Origin: Clostridia bacterium
GTDB taxonomy: Bacteria > Bacillota > Clostridia > Christensenellales > Aristaeellaceae
Direction of reading: 5' to 3'
Assembly: GCA_017431365.1 (NCBI GenBank)
Contig: JAFRLF010000081.1
Span: forward strand, 1 to 32,315
DNA length: 32,315 bases
The position numbers and the translations under genes were made by a program. The notes below the pieces were generated by a model that was not told the origin of the DNA, did no database searches, and worked only from the letters and a program-made list of their open reading frames with translations. Shown here piece by piece: positions 7,865-15,961 of the stretch (the stretch's first letter is position 1; each line of letters starts with the position of its first letter).

Positions 7865-10171
7865 TCAGCCCCCTATGTCGGTCGGGAAATTGTCCCTGTA
7901 CGATCTGACGACGCGGTCGACGATCTCGTTCCAGAGGACGGGTATGGTGGCCTTCGCGTTCAGGCCGACCTCGCTGAGGTCGCCTCGGGAGAATATGCTT
8001 TCGATCTTGTCGGCCATGCCCTCAGGGTCGTTGGGGCCGGTGAAGCCGTTTACACCGTCGCTGACCACCTCAGCGGCGTTCGACCCTTCGATGAGCAGGG
8101 CGGGCAGACCTGTCATGGCGGCCTCCCTCAGGACGAGGGGCGCGTTGTCGTAAAGAGACGGGAAGAAGAACAGATCCGCGCACTCGTAAAGCCCAAACAG
8201 GAGCTTCCGGTCGGAAATCTTACCCGTAAAGATGACCCGGTCGCCGAGGCCCAGCTTGTCGCTGTAAGCTTTGATGGCGTGCGCGTCGTACCCTTCTCCG
8301 GTGATGACGGTGAGGTAATCCCCGCCACGGCGCTTCAGCGCGGCGCTCGCGTCCAGCACGAGGCGCAGGTTCTTGTGCCAGATCTGCTGACCGACGAAGA
8401 GAAGGGTCTTCTTCCCGCCGGGGACGCCGAGCTTCGCGCGGGCCAGGTCGCGCAGCTGCTCTGGCGGCTCGGCGGGCGCGGGATCGACGCCGTTGTCCAT
8501 GACCTGGACCTCGCCACGGTACCCGTAGGAGCGCAGCGTGTCCGCCGTCGTGGCGCTGCAGGCCCAGACACAGTCCGCCTTGCAGTAGAAGTCGACGACG
8601 ATGTTCATGACGATGCTCGCCAGAAATTTGGAGTGCGTGATGCGCAGGGCGTCGTCGTAGTACTTGCTGTGGAACGTGGCGACCACCGGAATGTTGAGCC
8701 GACGCCCCATCGTCACGGCGATGCTCCCGAGCATGAAAGGCGAATGGGCGTGTATGACGTCGAAACTGGCCCGCTTCGCGAGGTCGATCTCCCTCTTGGT
8801 GGGCAAGGGCCAGGGCACCTCGAACTTGAAGCCCGGAATGTGGATCTTTCGCGTGCTGAATACGTCGTAGGGGAAGGCGCTGTCGTCCCGGCCGGGGTCG
8901 CGCGGGCAGATCACCGTGACGCTGTGCCCCTTTTGCGTCATGAGGCGCGCGTAGGCGTCCACCGTGCGCACGACGCCGTCGATCGTGGGATAGTAGATGT
9001 CGATGACCTCGGCGATATTGAGCGCGCCTTCGGTGGGGACGGGTTTCTTCCTCGGCAGGCGGTTGCTGACGGCGGACTTCGTGCTGACGACGATCCCGAT
9101 GGCGATCCACGCGTAGTACACGAGGGCGCGCCAGGTCAGCATGGCCCAGAAAAGCGGCGCGCCTTCCAGCGCCGAGAAAACCAGCAGAAACGATCCTTCG
9201 GCCGCGCCGGCGTTGCCCGGCGTGGGGATGACCGTGATCGCCGCGTAGATGTATACGGTCAGGGTGAATATCGTGCGGAAGTCCACTTCGGCGCCGAAGG
9301 CGCGCAGCGTGAAAAACGGAATGGACAGGATGGCCGTCTGATAGATGACGGACAGCACGAGCGTCTTGAGCACGAAGTGGGGGCGTGTGCCCATCAGGCG
9401 CAGGCTCGCCGTGTATTCCTCCAGCTTGTGCGTGACGCTGTGCCTGGCCTGCTCCTCGTCTCTGACGATGCGCACCGCGTGCAGGACGCTGACGCCCCAG
9501 CCGACGACGGTGCTGATCACCCGGGGAAAGATGGCGAACACGACGATGGCCAGCGGTATGGCTGAGTAGAGCAACAGCCCTACCACGGCGGCGATGCGCA
9601 GAACGTCGATCGACGCGATGATATCGTGATTGACGACAAAGACGACCAGGGCGATCAGCACGAACGCGATCTGCTGCATGAGAAATCCGGCGATGGGTAT
9701 GGCGGAGCTGGCCCCGGCCTTGTAGCCGCGCCGGTGCAGGTAGCCGATCTGAAAGGGCTGGCCGCCCGCGCCGAAGGGGGTGATGTTGTCGGTATACTTG
9801 CCGATCAGCACGGTGTTGAGCGCGCCCATGCGGTCAAATCGGCCGCTGGAAGTCATGATCATCTTGGAGTACTTCACGGTCTCGGCCCAGACCGCCGTCA
9901 GAAAGCACGCGACGCCCGCCAGCAAAAACAGAGGCCGGATGTCGCTCAGCTCGATGGGGTCAAAGCCGTCAAAGGAGCCGCTGTGCGTCTCCTTCCAGAC
10001 GAAATAGCCGACGACGATGATATTCAGGGCGATGGAAATGAGTATGCTTAAAATACCCCGCTTCTTCTTGACCGGGGTATATTCTTCGAGGTGGTCTGTC
10101 TGCACCAGCTCTTCGATGGTGCTGTCTATGGCGCTGTCTGCGGGATTGTTGTGTTTCCTGTCTTCGCTCAT
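7865..10171 (-). CDS. Flippase-like membrane domain fused to GT4 glycosyltransferase
   Basis: A 768-residue two-part protein. Residues about 1-36 are soluble and acidic. Residues about 38-370 form a polytopic membrane domain of the lysylphosphatidylglycerol-synthase/UPF0104 flippase-like type, with characteristic signatures NTVLIGKYTDNITPFGAGGQPFQ and TVIPTPGNAGAAEGSF. A short linker follows, then a GT-B glycosyltransferase family 4 module (about 385-760): donor half with YYPTIDGVVRTV and VIHAHSPFMLG, nucleotide-sugar half with LLFVGQQIWHKN, and SLYDNAPLVLREAAMTGLPAL holding the EX7E motif. The GT half resembles diacylglycerol glucosyltransferases and related glycolipid or phosphatidylinositol mannosyltransferases. 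Normally the two modules are separate genes, so this fusion may couple glycolipid synthesis to translocation. ATG preceded by GGAGG. First gene of the 10171-6082 operon. Confidence 0.9.
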   Translation of the reverse strand: MSEDRKHNNPADSAIDSTIEELVQTDHLEEYTPVKKKRGILSILISIALNIIVVGYFVWKETHSGSFDGFDPIELSDIRPLFLLAGVACFLTAVWAETVKYSKMIMTSSGRFDRMGALNTVLIGKYTDNITPFGAGGQPFQIGYLHRRGYKAGASSAIPIAGFLMQQIAFVLIALVVFVVNHDIIASIDVLRIAAVVGLLLYSAIPLAIVVFAIFPRVISTVVGWGVSVLHAVRIVRDEEQARHSVTHKLEEYTASLRLMGTRPHFVLKTLVLSVIYQTAILSIPFFTLRAFGAEVDFRTIFTLTVYIYAAITVIPTPGNAGAAEGSFLLVFSALEGAPLFWAMLTWRALVYYAWIAIGIVVSTKSAVSNRLPRKKPVPTEGALNIAEVIDIYYPTIDGVVRTVDAYARLMTQKGHSVTVICPRDPGRDDSAFPYDVFSTRKIHIPGFKFEVPWPLPTKREIDLAKRASFDVIHAHSPFMLGSIAVTMGRRLNIPVVATFHSKYYDDALRITHSKFLASIVMNIVVDFYCKADCVWACSATTADTLRSYGYRGEVQVMDNGVDPAPAEPPEQLRDLARAKLGVPGGKKTLLFVGQQIWHKNLRLVLDASAALKRRGGDYLTVITGEGYDAHAIKAYSDKLGLGDRVIFTGKISDRKLLFGLYECADLFFFPSLYDNAPLVLREAAMTGLPALLIEGSNAAEVVSDGVNGFTGPNDPEGMADKIESIFSRGDLSEVGLNAKATIPVLWNEIVDRVVRSYRDNFPTDIGG

Positions 10172-10221
10172 GGGACCTCCGAATGAGGGATAGCTGCGGA
10201 TGCCTCAGCATCATACGCGGA

Positions 10222-10250
10222 ATTATAACATACGACGGCTCTTTGTTCAA
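10222..10250 (-). promoter_or_regulatory. Promoter of the glycosyltransferase-fusion operon
   Basis: On the minus strand TTGAAC (plus 10245-10250) and TATAAT (plus 10222-10227) are 17 bp apart, and TG precedes the -10 by one base, giving an extended -10. It lies about 50 bp upstream of the start at 10171. Confidence 0.8.
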
Positions 10251-10309
10251 TCTTGCCCGCCGATTTCTTAGCGTTTTTTTATATGCCTCTCCCTGTGCGG
10301 GAAGACCGC

Positions 10310-10347
10310 AAAAAACACCCCATACCCGTTGACCGGCGTATGGGGTG
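10310..10347 (-). terminator. Rho-independent terminator of the oxoamine synthase gene
   Basis: CACCCCATAC at 10316-10325 pairs perfectly with GTATGGGGTG at 10338-10347. Read on the minus strand the stem is followed by TTTTTT (plus 10310-10315). It lies 20 bp past the stop of the gene at 10367-11605. Confidence 0.88.
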
Positions 10348-10366
10348 CGGCGCGTCGGTAAAGCCG

Positions 10367-11605
10367 TCAGGCTTTCTGAATGTTGAGGCCTTCCTGTCGG
10401 GCGACCTTTTCCAGCGTGTCCAGACAGGTGATGATCTGTTCGGGCGTGTGCTCTGATATGACGTTGAAGCGCAGGCGCGCCTTGCCGCGCGGCACGGCGG
10501 GCCAGGTCGCCGGCGGCACGAAGACGCCGTTTTTCCGCATGGCGATGGATAGGCGGTAGGCGTCGGTATCCTCGCCGACCATGATGGGGATGATGGCGGT
10601 CTTCTCAGCCAGACAGGTGTCGAAGCCCCGCTTTTTCGCCTCGCTCACGAACAGGTCAATATTGCGGTGCAGCCGCGCGACGATGCTGGGGTCGCTCCTC
10701 AAGAGGCGCTCCGAGGCCAGAGCCGCCGCCGCCATGGCGGGGGAAATGCCCACGGAGAATACGAATCCGGGCAGCATATACCTCAGGTATTCGATGATGG
10801 CGTGAGGACCGGCCAGATACCCGCCGCAGGCGCCCAGGCCCTTGGAGAGCGTGCCCATCTTGATATCGATGTCGCCTGGCTGCAGACCGAAAAACTCGTC
10901 CACGCCGCCGCCCGTCTCGCCCAGGACGCAGGTGGAGTGCGCCTCGTCCACCATGAGGAAGCACCCGTACTTCTTTTTCAGGGCGACGAATTCGGGCACC
11001 GGCGCCACGTCACCGTCCATGCTGTAGGCGCCCTCGATGACGATGAGCACTTTGGCGAACTTGTCGCGCCGGGACTGCAAAAGGCGCTCCAGGGTCTTAT
11101 AGTCGTTATGGGGGAAGGGACGCGCGGTGGCCTTGCTCAACTGGCAGCCCTGCCAGATGCTGTTGTGAGCCAGCACGTCGTAGAGGATGAGGTCGCCCTC
11201 GCCGCAGAAATTGCCTACGAAGGTCTGATTCGTCGCAAATCCGGAAACCAGCACGAGGCAGTCCTCGGCGTGCTTCCATTCGGCGAGCTCCTTCTCGAGC
11301 GTGCGGTACAGGGTCTTCTCACCCGCGAGCAGGCGGCTGCCGCTGGCGCTCGTGCCGTACTGGTCGATGGCGGCTTTGGCGGCCTCGCTGACCTCTTTGC
11401 GTCCGGACATGCCGACGTAGTTATATGAGCCGAAGTTCAGCACGACTTCGCCGTCCATGACCGATGTGTCGCGCAGGGGGGAATCGTGGCTGACGAAGTA
11501 CGGGTCGTCGTCGCCGACGATGGCGTTTTTTTCAATGAAGCGCTGCTCAAGCGCCTTGTATTCAGGTGTATCTTCAAATCGGTAAATGGGGGTGATGTTC
11601 TCCAT
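10367..11605 (-). CDS. Alpha-oxoamine synthase family PLP enzyme
   Basis: Fold-type I PLP enzyme of 412 residues in the family of 2-amino-3-ketobutyrate CoA ligase, 8-amino-7-oxononanoate synthase and serine palmitoyltransferase, which condense an amino acid with an acyl thioester with loss of CO2. Visible motifs: LNFGSYNYVGMSG, YGTSASGSRLLAGE, AHNSIWQG, VDEAHSTCVLGETGGGV and GTLSKGLGACGGY, where Lys ~255 should bind PLP; the C-terminal half has the RLRFNVISEHTPEQI strand. The GSYNYVG and PFPHNDYKTLE wording is closest to the stand-alone or polyketide-linked oxoamine synthases and serine palmitoyltransferases rather than to BioF or Kbl, so a long-chain-base or other acyl-amino acid product is possible. 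An ATG at 11614 touches its own AGGAG, so I chose the ATG at 11605, 9 nt downstream. No biotin or threonine genes are adjacent. Confidence 0.9.
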   Translation of the reverse strand: MENITPIYRFEDTPEYKALEQRFIEKNAIVGDDDPYFVSHDSPLRDTSVMDGEVVLNFGSYNYVGMSGRKEVSEAAKAAIDQYGTSASGSRLLAGEKTLYRTLEKELAEWKHAEDCLVLVSGFATNQTFVGNFCGEGDLILYDVLAHNSIWQGCQLSKATARPFPHNDYKTLERLLQSRRDKFAKVLIVIEGAYSMDGDVAPVPEFVALKKKYGCFLMVDEAHSTCVLGETGGGVDEFFGLQPGDIDIKMGTLSKGLGACGGYLAGPHAIIEYLRYMLPGFVFSVGISPAMAAAALASERLLRSDPSIVARLHRNIDLFVSEAKKRGFDTCLAEKTAIIPIMVGEDTDAYRLSIAMRKNGVFVPPATWPAVPRGKARLRFNVISEHTPEQIITCLDTLEKVARQEGLNIQKA

Positions 11606-11651
11606 GCCGTTCATCTCCTGTGTGCCATAAATCCCACAATCTTATAAAGTG

Positions 11652-11680
11652 ATTATAAACAGACGAAACCGTATTGTCAA
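11652..11680 (-). promoter_or_regulatory. Consensus promoter of the oxoamine synthase gene
   Basis: A perfect TTGACA (plus 11675-11680) and a perfect TATAAT (plus 11652-11657) on the minus strand are separated by 17 bp. The -35 box overlaps the -35 box of the divergent promoter for the Nudix gene. Confidence 0.88.
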
Positions 11681-11702
11681 GATTGAAGGCAAATGGTATA
11701 AT
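11674..11702 (+). promoter_or_regulatory. Promoter of the Nudix/NfeD/FloA cluster
   Basis: TTGTCA at 11674-11679 and TATAAT at 11697-11702 with a 17-bp spacer, 28 bp upstream of the Nudix start codon. Its -35 hexamer shares five of six positions with the -35 of the divergent promoter. Confidence 0.85.
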
Positions 11703-11729
11703 GACCTTAACAAAAAGGAGGGATTCGCC

Positions 11730-12110
11730 ATGATTGCGGTGGTCGCCGCCGTCATTCGGCAGGGTGACAGCGTCCTGATCGCTCAGAGGCCCGCAGGCGG
11801 GCAGCTGGCCGGCCGGTGGGAATTTCCCGGCGGGAAGATCGAAAAGGGCGAGTCGCCCGAACAGGCCCTCAGCCGGGAACTGCGCGAGGAACTGGACATT
11901 GAAGCGCGGGCTGAGCAGATCCTTTGCGCTTTGACGACGGTTCACCCCGACGGAAGGGATATCCTGATCCTTTTTTACGAGGCGCGGATCGTTTCAGGTC
12001 AGCCCCGGCCCGTCGAAGAGGCGCAGACGCGCTTCGTGCCGGTCGCGGATCTCGGGTCGTACGATCTGTGCGAGGCGGACCGCGCCTTTGCCGGGCGCTG
12101 TCTGATCTGA
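11730..12110 (+). CDS. Nudix hydrolase, MutT-like
   Basis: A 126-residue Nudix pyrophosphohydrolase. The Nudix box is complete: GGKIEKGESPEQALSRELREELDI fits GX5EX7REUXEEXGU except that Asp-Ile replaces the final Gly-hydrophobic, as is seen in MutT-type enzymes. The N-terminal strand VVAAVIRQGDSVLIAQRP and GRWEFPGG match oxidised-nucleotide hydrolases, so cleavage of 8-oxo-dGTP or a related nucleoside triphosphate is the likely role; other substrates cannot be excluded. The start was set at the ATG following AAAGGAGGG; the open frame extends upstream into the promoter and cannot be translated from there. NfeD follows after 49 nt. Confidence 0.9.
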   Translation: MIAVVAAVIRQGDSVLIAQRPAGGQLAGRWEFPGGKIEKGESPEQALSRELREELDIEARAEQILCALTTVHPDGRDILILFYEARIVSGQPRPVEEAQTRFVPVADLGSYDLCEADRAFAGRCLI

Positions 12111-12159
12111 AAGGCGGTTCTAAAGAGACGGTTTTTTATCATGTAAAGGAGGTGTCGGC

Positions 12160-12660
12160 TTGACAGAACTGTTGACATGGGCATCGTCCGTGGGTATGGC
12201 TATCTGGATAGCGCTCATCATCATCGGATACTGCCTCGTGGTGGTGGAAATGTTCATTCCCGGGTTCGGCGTGCCGGGCATCAGCGGGCTGTGCTGCCTG
12301 ATCGTGGGCATATTCTTCGCCTCGGGAGGGAGCTTTCAGCGCGGCGCGCTGCTGACGCTGATCGTCGCGGCGCTGTGCGGGCTCGCGCTGTTTATCAGCA
12401 TGCGGCTCGCAAAGGGAAGGCTTCAGAAGTCCAGGCTTGTCCTCAATGAGACGAGCAGCAGTCCCACGAGCCTGCAGACGGATCTCAACCGGTATGTGGG
12501 CAAGTCCGGCGTGGCGCAGACGCCCCTTCGGCCGGCCGGCGTGGCCGAGATCGAGGGACAGCGCGTCGACGTTCTGACCGACGGGGAATTCCTCGAATCC
12601 GGGCGCTCTGTCGTTGTCACCCGCGTGGAGGGGAACAGCGTCTTCGTCCGCCAGGCCTGA
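12160..12660 (+). CDS. NfeD-like membrane protein
   Basis: A 166-residue NfeD-family protein. Two or three membrane segments span about residues 12-80 (SVGMAIWIALIIIGYCLVVVE; ISGLCCLIVGIFF; LLTLIVAALCGLALF), with the family signature EMFIPGFGVPGI between the first two. After a charged linker, the C-terminal ~60 residues (YVGKSGVAQTPLRPAGVAEIEGQRVDV and onward to VEGNSVFVRQ) form the OB-fold NfeD domain. It lacks the N-terminal ClpP-like protease of long NfeDs. The start is a TTG placed 6 nt after AAAGGAGGT. It precedes floA, the standard NfeD-flotillin pairing involved in membrane microdomain organisation. Confidence 0.9.
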   Translation: MTELLTWASSVGMAIWIALIIIGYCLVVVEMFIPGFGVPGISGLCCLIVGIFFASGGSFQRGALLTLIVAALCGLALFISMRLAKGRLQKSRLVLNETSSSPTSLQTDLNRYVGKSGVAQTPLRPAGVAEIEGQRVDVLTDGEFLESGRSVVVTRVEGNSVFVRQA

Positions 12661-12725
12661 AGCGCTCCGGACTGATTATTGATTTAATTTTGATAACGAC
12701 CTGAATACACAAGGAGGTTTCCAAC

Positions 12726-13709
12726 ATGGCACTTGCAGGGATGGGCGTCGTCGTCATTCTCGTACTCATCGTGATTTTTCTGATCATCTTCCTCAACCTG
12801 GTGCCGCTGTCGCTGTGGATTTCAGCCACGGCGTCGGGCGTGCACGTATCGATCGGCACGCTCGTAGGCATGCGCTTCCGCCGGATCAATCCCTCGCGCA
12901 TCGTTCTGCCCCTCATCAAGGCGACGAAGGCCGGCCTGAAGGTCGACATGAACGAGATGGAAGCCCATCTGCTGGCTGGCGGCAACGTCGACAGGGTCAT
13001 CAACGCCCTGATCGCCGCCGAATCGGCTCAGATCCCCCTCGAGTTTGAGAGCTGCCGCGCCATCGACCTGGCCGGCCGCGACGTGTTGCAGGCCGTGCAG
13101 ATGAGCGTCAATCCCCGCGTCATCGAGACGCCTGTCGTCGCCGCCATCGCGAAGGACGGCATCGCGCTGCGCGCCCAGGCCCGCGTGACCGGGCGCGCCA
13201 ACATCGCCCGCCTGGTCGGCGGCGCCGGCGAGGAGACCATCACCGCCCGCGTCGGCGAGGGCATCGTCACGACCATCGGCTCCGCCGAGACCCATAAGGA
13301 AGTGCTTGAGAACCCCGACCGCATCAGCCAGACCGTGCTGAGCAAGGGCCTGGACGCCGGCACGGCGTTTGAGATCCTCTCCATCGACATCGCGGACGTG
13401 GACGTCGGCCGCAACATCGGCGCGCAGCTGCAGATGGATCAGGCCGAGGCCGACCGCCGCATCGCCCAGGCGAAAGCGGAAGAGCGCCGCGCCATGGCCG
13501 TGGCGCACGAGCAGGAACTGATCGCCACCGTGCAGGAGATGCGCGCGAAGGTCGTCGAGGCGGAGGCGGAGGTGCCCCACGCCATGGCCGAGGCGCTCAA
13601 GAACGGCAAGATGGGCGTCATGGATTACTACCAGATGCAGAACGTCATTTCCGACACCCGCATGAGGGACGCCATCTCCGGTAAGGGCGAGAAGGCTGAC
13701 GAGAAATAA
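12726..13709 (+). CDS. floA: Flotillin-like protein FloA
   Basis: A 327-residue FloA (YqfA) homologue, near the ~331 residues of the Bacillus protein. It scaffolds lipid-raft-like microdomains on the inner membrane face. An N-terminal hydrophobic hairpin or span occupies about residues 5-28. The SPFH/Band 7 domain follows, with [31 protein letters not shown] and a [41 protein letters not shown] region that begins a long Ala/Glu-rich coiled coil. The C-terminus [22 protein letters not shown] is typical of FloA. A strong AAGGAGG precedes the ATG. It lies between NfeD and a small membrane protein. Confidence 0.96.
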   Translation: MALAGMGVVVILVLIVIFLIIFLNLVPLSLWISATASGVHVSIGTLVGMRFRRINPSRIVLPLIKATKAGLKVDMNEMEAHLLAGGNVDRVINALIAAESAQIPLEFESCRAIDLAGRDVLQAVQMSVNPRVIETPVVAAIAKDGIALRAQARVTGRANIARLVGGAGEETITARVGEGIVTTIGSAETHKEVLENPDRISQTVLSKGLDAGTAFEILSIDIADVDVGRNIGAQLQMDQAEADRRIAQAKAEERRAMAVAHEQELIATVQEMRAKVVEAEAEVPHAMAEALKNGKMGVMDYYQMQNVISDTRMRDAISGKGEKADEK

Positions 13710-13739
13710 GCCCCGTCCCGTTCAGAGAGGAGGCTTAGC

Positions 13740-14282
13740 ATGGAAAGGATATTGCCGCTGATCATCATCGGCATCATCTACAGCATCGTCAATGCCATAA
13801 AGAAGAGCAACGGCCAGGGGAAGGGGTCGGGCGCGCCGCAGACGCGTCAGCCAGCCATGAGGGCGAACGCGGCGCAGCCTGCCGCGCCCAAGGTTTCCCC
13901 GGCGCCAGTTTCAAGGACACCGGCCCCCGCCGCGCCCGCCGAGCCTGCGCCGGTGGCGCGCGATCTGCCTGAGTCGGACCGCATGCCCGCCTTCGTCGAC
14001 GAAGGAGACAGCCGCGAATGCGAGCACGGCAGCGTGGGCGGGTCGATGGATATCGAGTCGCACGAGGGCATGAAGGACGGCTTTGAGCACGCGACGACCA
14101 AGGTGAAGACCCAGGTCAAAACGCAGGTCAAGGTCAACGTCAAAACGCGAGAGTCCGACGACGCCAATGACCGCGCTCCGCTGAAAAGCGCCCGCGGCGT
14201 GGACAGAAAGAAGCTGATGGAGGCCGTCGTCATGGCGGAAGTCCTCAAGAGACCGTCCGAGCGGCGCTTCAGGTACAGATAG
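13740..14282 (+). CDS. Small membrane-anchored hypothetical protein downstream of floA
   Basis: A 180-residue protein with an N-terminal hydrophobic segment (ILPLIIIGIIYSIVNAI, residues 4-20), a long low-complexity Ala/Pro-rich linker (about 40-75), a short acidic stretch with SRECEHGSVGGSMDIES, a repeat built on KVKTQVK (about 120-136) and a conserved-looking C-terminal helix LMEAVVMAEVLKRPSERR. The ECEHGS...EVLKRP layout is familiar from uncharacterised proteins near NfeD/FloA in Clostridia, so a role with the FloA microdomain machinery is inferred from position only. GAGAGGAGG precedes the ATG at 31 nt from the floA stop. It is the last gene before a terminator. Confidence 0.8.
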   Translation: MERILPLIIIGIIYSIVNAIKKSNGQGKGSGAPQTRQPAMRANAAQPAAPKVSPAPVSRTPAPAAPAEPAPVARDLPESDRMPAFVDEGDSRECEHGSVGGSMDIESHEGMKDGFEHATTKVKTQVKTQVKVNVKTRESDDANDRAPLKSARGVDRKKLMEAVVMAEVLKRPSERRFRYR

Positions 14283-14296
14283 GATTCGTATTTAAA

Positions 14297-14339
14297 CATT
14301 CCGGCATGGGCAAATCGCCTCTGCCGGAGTGTTTTTTTT
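14297..14339 (+). terminator. Terminator of the Nudix/NfeD/FloA cluster
   Basis: CATTCCGGCA at 14297-14306 pairs with TGCCGGAGTG at 14322-14331 (one G-U wobble) and is followed by eight Ts at 14332-14339. Confidence 0.92.
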
Positions 14340-14420
14340 GCTGCGCTCGAACCGGCGGGCGAGGGGTTAGAAAGCTTCCATAAATGAATAATCGGGAAAT
14401 TCTGCGTTAGACAAAACGTA

Positions 14421-14434
14421 TATTAACGTTAATA
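14421..14434. promoter_or_regulatory. Candidate LacI-type operator, perfect palindrome
   Basis: TATTAACGTTAATA is a perfect 14-bp palindrome with a central CG, the style of LacI-family operators. It lies 36 bp upstream of the candidate -35 box of the sugar importer. An 11-mer of it recurs at the promoter of the oxidoreductase gene (23104-23114). Confidence 0.5.
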
Positions 14435-14469
14435 ATTAGTTAATTTCATGAATAGAAGTAAATTTTGGG

Positions 14470-14498
14470 TTGACAATATTAAGAGATTGTTTTATTTA
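14470..14498 (+). promoter_or_regulatory. Candidate promoter of the sugar ABC importer
   Basis: TTGACA at 14470-14475 is clear; the best -10 at 17-bp spacing is TATTTA at 14493-14498, a moderate match. The surrounding 14380-14520 stretch is strongly AT-rich compared with the genes. Nothing else is seen in the 14340-14558 gap beyond this and the palindrome at 14421. Confidence 0.5.
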
Positions 14499-14558
14499 TA
14501 AATTATCGTTTGCGGCGCATCAAGTCGCGAATATGGATTATGAAGAGGAGGAAGATTT

Positions 14559-15917
14559 ATGAAGAAGTTCCTGGCTGGGCTGCTGGTGCTGATGCTGGCG
14601 ATCACCGTTTTCACCGGCTTTGAAGTGAAGACAGCGAAGGCCGATCCCAACGAGCTGAAGTTCTACGACAACAACTCGACGGCGGCGAGAATGGAGTTCT
14701 TCCAGAAAGCGTTCGACGAGTACTACGAGAAGACGGGCGTTCGCTTCATTTACGAGGGCGAGCCGTGGGGCAACTCGGCCAACACCGTGACGACCATGTT
14801 CGCCGGCGGCAACGGCCCCGACGTCTACGCGCACGTGGGCAATGAGGAAGTCGCCGTCAAGAACGGCTGGCTGTACCCCATCGACGACTGGATCGCCGAG
14901 CACGGCGACAATTTCGTCGGCCTTGTGACCAACTGGTACTGGCCCAACGAGAAAGCGGCCTATGACCACAACTACGTCTTCCCGGACGCGACGCTGGGCA
15001 AGGGCATCTACTACCGCAAGGACTGGGTCGAGGAGATCGGCTACGAGATCCCCACGGGCAAGGACTGGAACATGGCGGCCTTCTGGGATCTGGCTGAGAA
15101 GCTGACTGACCCCAGCAAGAACCGTTACGGCTTCTCCTTCCGCGGCGGTTCCGGTTCCGGCGCCTGGTGCGAGAACATGCTCGGCATGTACACGGCCTCC
15201 TACGCCTATGATCCCGAGACCCTGCAGTGGCCTTTCGACGACATCAGCACGGGCATGAAGGATTATACCGACAGCTGGCTGAACCACCTCTCTCCGGAAG
15301 ACAGCCTGAACTGGGGCTGGGCTGAGCAGATCGACGCCTTCTGCTCCGGCCTCGTGGGCCTGTTCTACAACGACTCCGACTGCTTCCCCTTCATGATGGA
15401 GCGCATGGAGCCCGGCACCTGGGGCGTGCTGCAGGTGCCCTATGACCTCAAGGGCCGCGGCATCCAGGGTGGTCTGAACCCCACCTACGCCTACGCGATC
15501 AGCGCTCAGTCCGAGAACGTCGAGGCCTGCCTGGGCCTGATGGAGTTCCTCTATGAGCCGGACCGCAACGCCGAGTACTGCATCATGATGGGCGAGATCC
15601 CGGTATGCCTGGACGTCATGGAGAACGAGTACTTCGCGCCTGAAGGCCCTCTGGGCGAGTTCGTCAAGGCGCTGGACAACCCCGACGTGTGCCTGGGCGG
15701 CCAGCTGGTCGGCATGAACAAGACCGAATGGGCGGGCTACACCTACGACGTCGGCGCTGAGATGCAGATGTATCTGCTGGGCGAGATCACCTTCGACGAG
15801 CTGATGGCCGGCTATCAGGAGTTCAACCAGACGGCTCTGGACAACTACTTCGCCGAGAATCCCGACAGGGCCAGAGACATCATCAAGATGGGCGACTTCC
15901 TGGCGTCGGAGAATTAA
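14559..15917 (+). CDS. CUT1-type sugar ABC transporter substrate-binding protein
   Basis: Family 1 extracellular solute-binding protein, 452 residues, that captures a carbohydrate outside the cell and delivers it to the permeases encoded next. A signal sequence covers about residues 1-27 (MKKFLAGLLVLMLAITVFTG then a probable AKA-D cleavage). Notably there is no lipobox cysteine, unlike typical Gram-positive binding proteins. The mature part has the expected GGNGPDVYAHVGNEE segment, YRKDWVEEIGYEIPTGKDW and many aromatic residues (WGNS, NWYWPNE, WGWAEQ) suited to stacking on sugars. Strong GAGGAGG before the ATG. A stable hairpin follows the stop and may set its expression above that of the permeases. 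Confidence 0.93.
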   Translation: MKKFLAGLLVLMLAITVFTGFEVKTAKADPNELKFYDNNSTAARMEFFQKAFDEYYEKTGVRFIYEGEPWGNSANTVTTMFAGGNGPDVYAHVGNEEVAVKNGWLYPIDDWIAEHGDNFVGLVTNWYWPNEKAAYDHNYVFPDATLGKGIYYRKDWVEEIGYEIPTGKDWNMAAFWDLAEKLTDPSKNRYGFSFRGGSGSGAWCENMLGMYTASYAYDPETLQWPFDDISTGMKDYTDSWLNHLSPEDSLNWGWAEQIDAFCSGLVGLFYNDSDCFPFMMERMEPGTWGVLQVPYDLKGRGIQGGLNPTYAYAISAQSENVEACLGLMEFLYEPDRNAEYCIMMGEIPVCLDVMENEYFAPEGPLGEFVKALDNPDVCLGGQLVGMNKTEWAGYTYDVGAEMQMYLLGEITFDELMAGYQEFNQTALDNYFAENPDRARDIIKMGDFLASEN

Positions 15918-15961
15918 TTCCATCAACGGAGAAGGAATGAGATTAGCCTGACGACTGAAAT

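Noticed and set aside
8279-9565. A 428-codon plus-strand frame inside the glycosyltransferase fusion
   Set aside because: Antisense to both clear domains of the fusion; translation is Arg/Asp/Val-rich without any domain.
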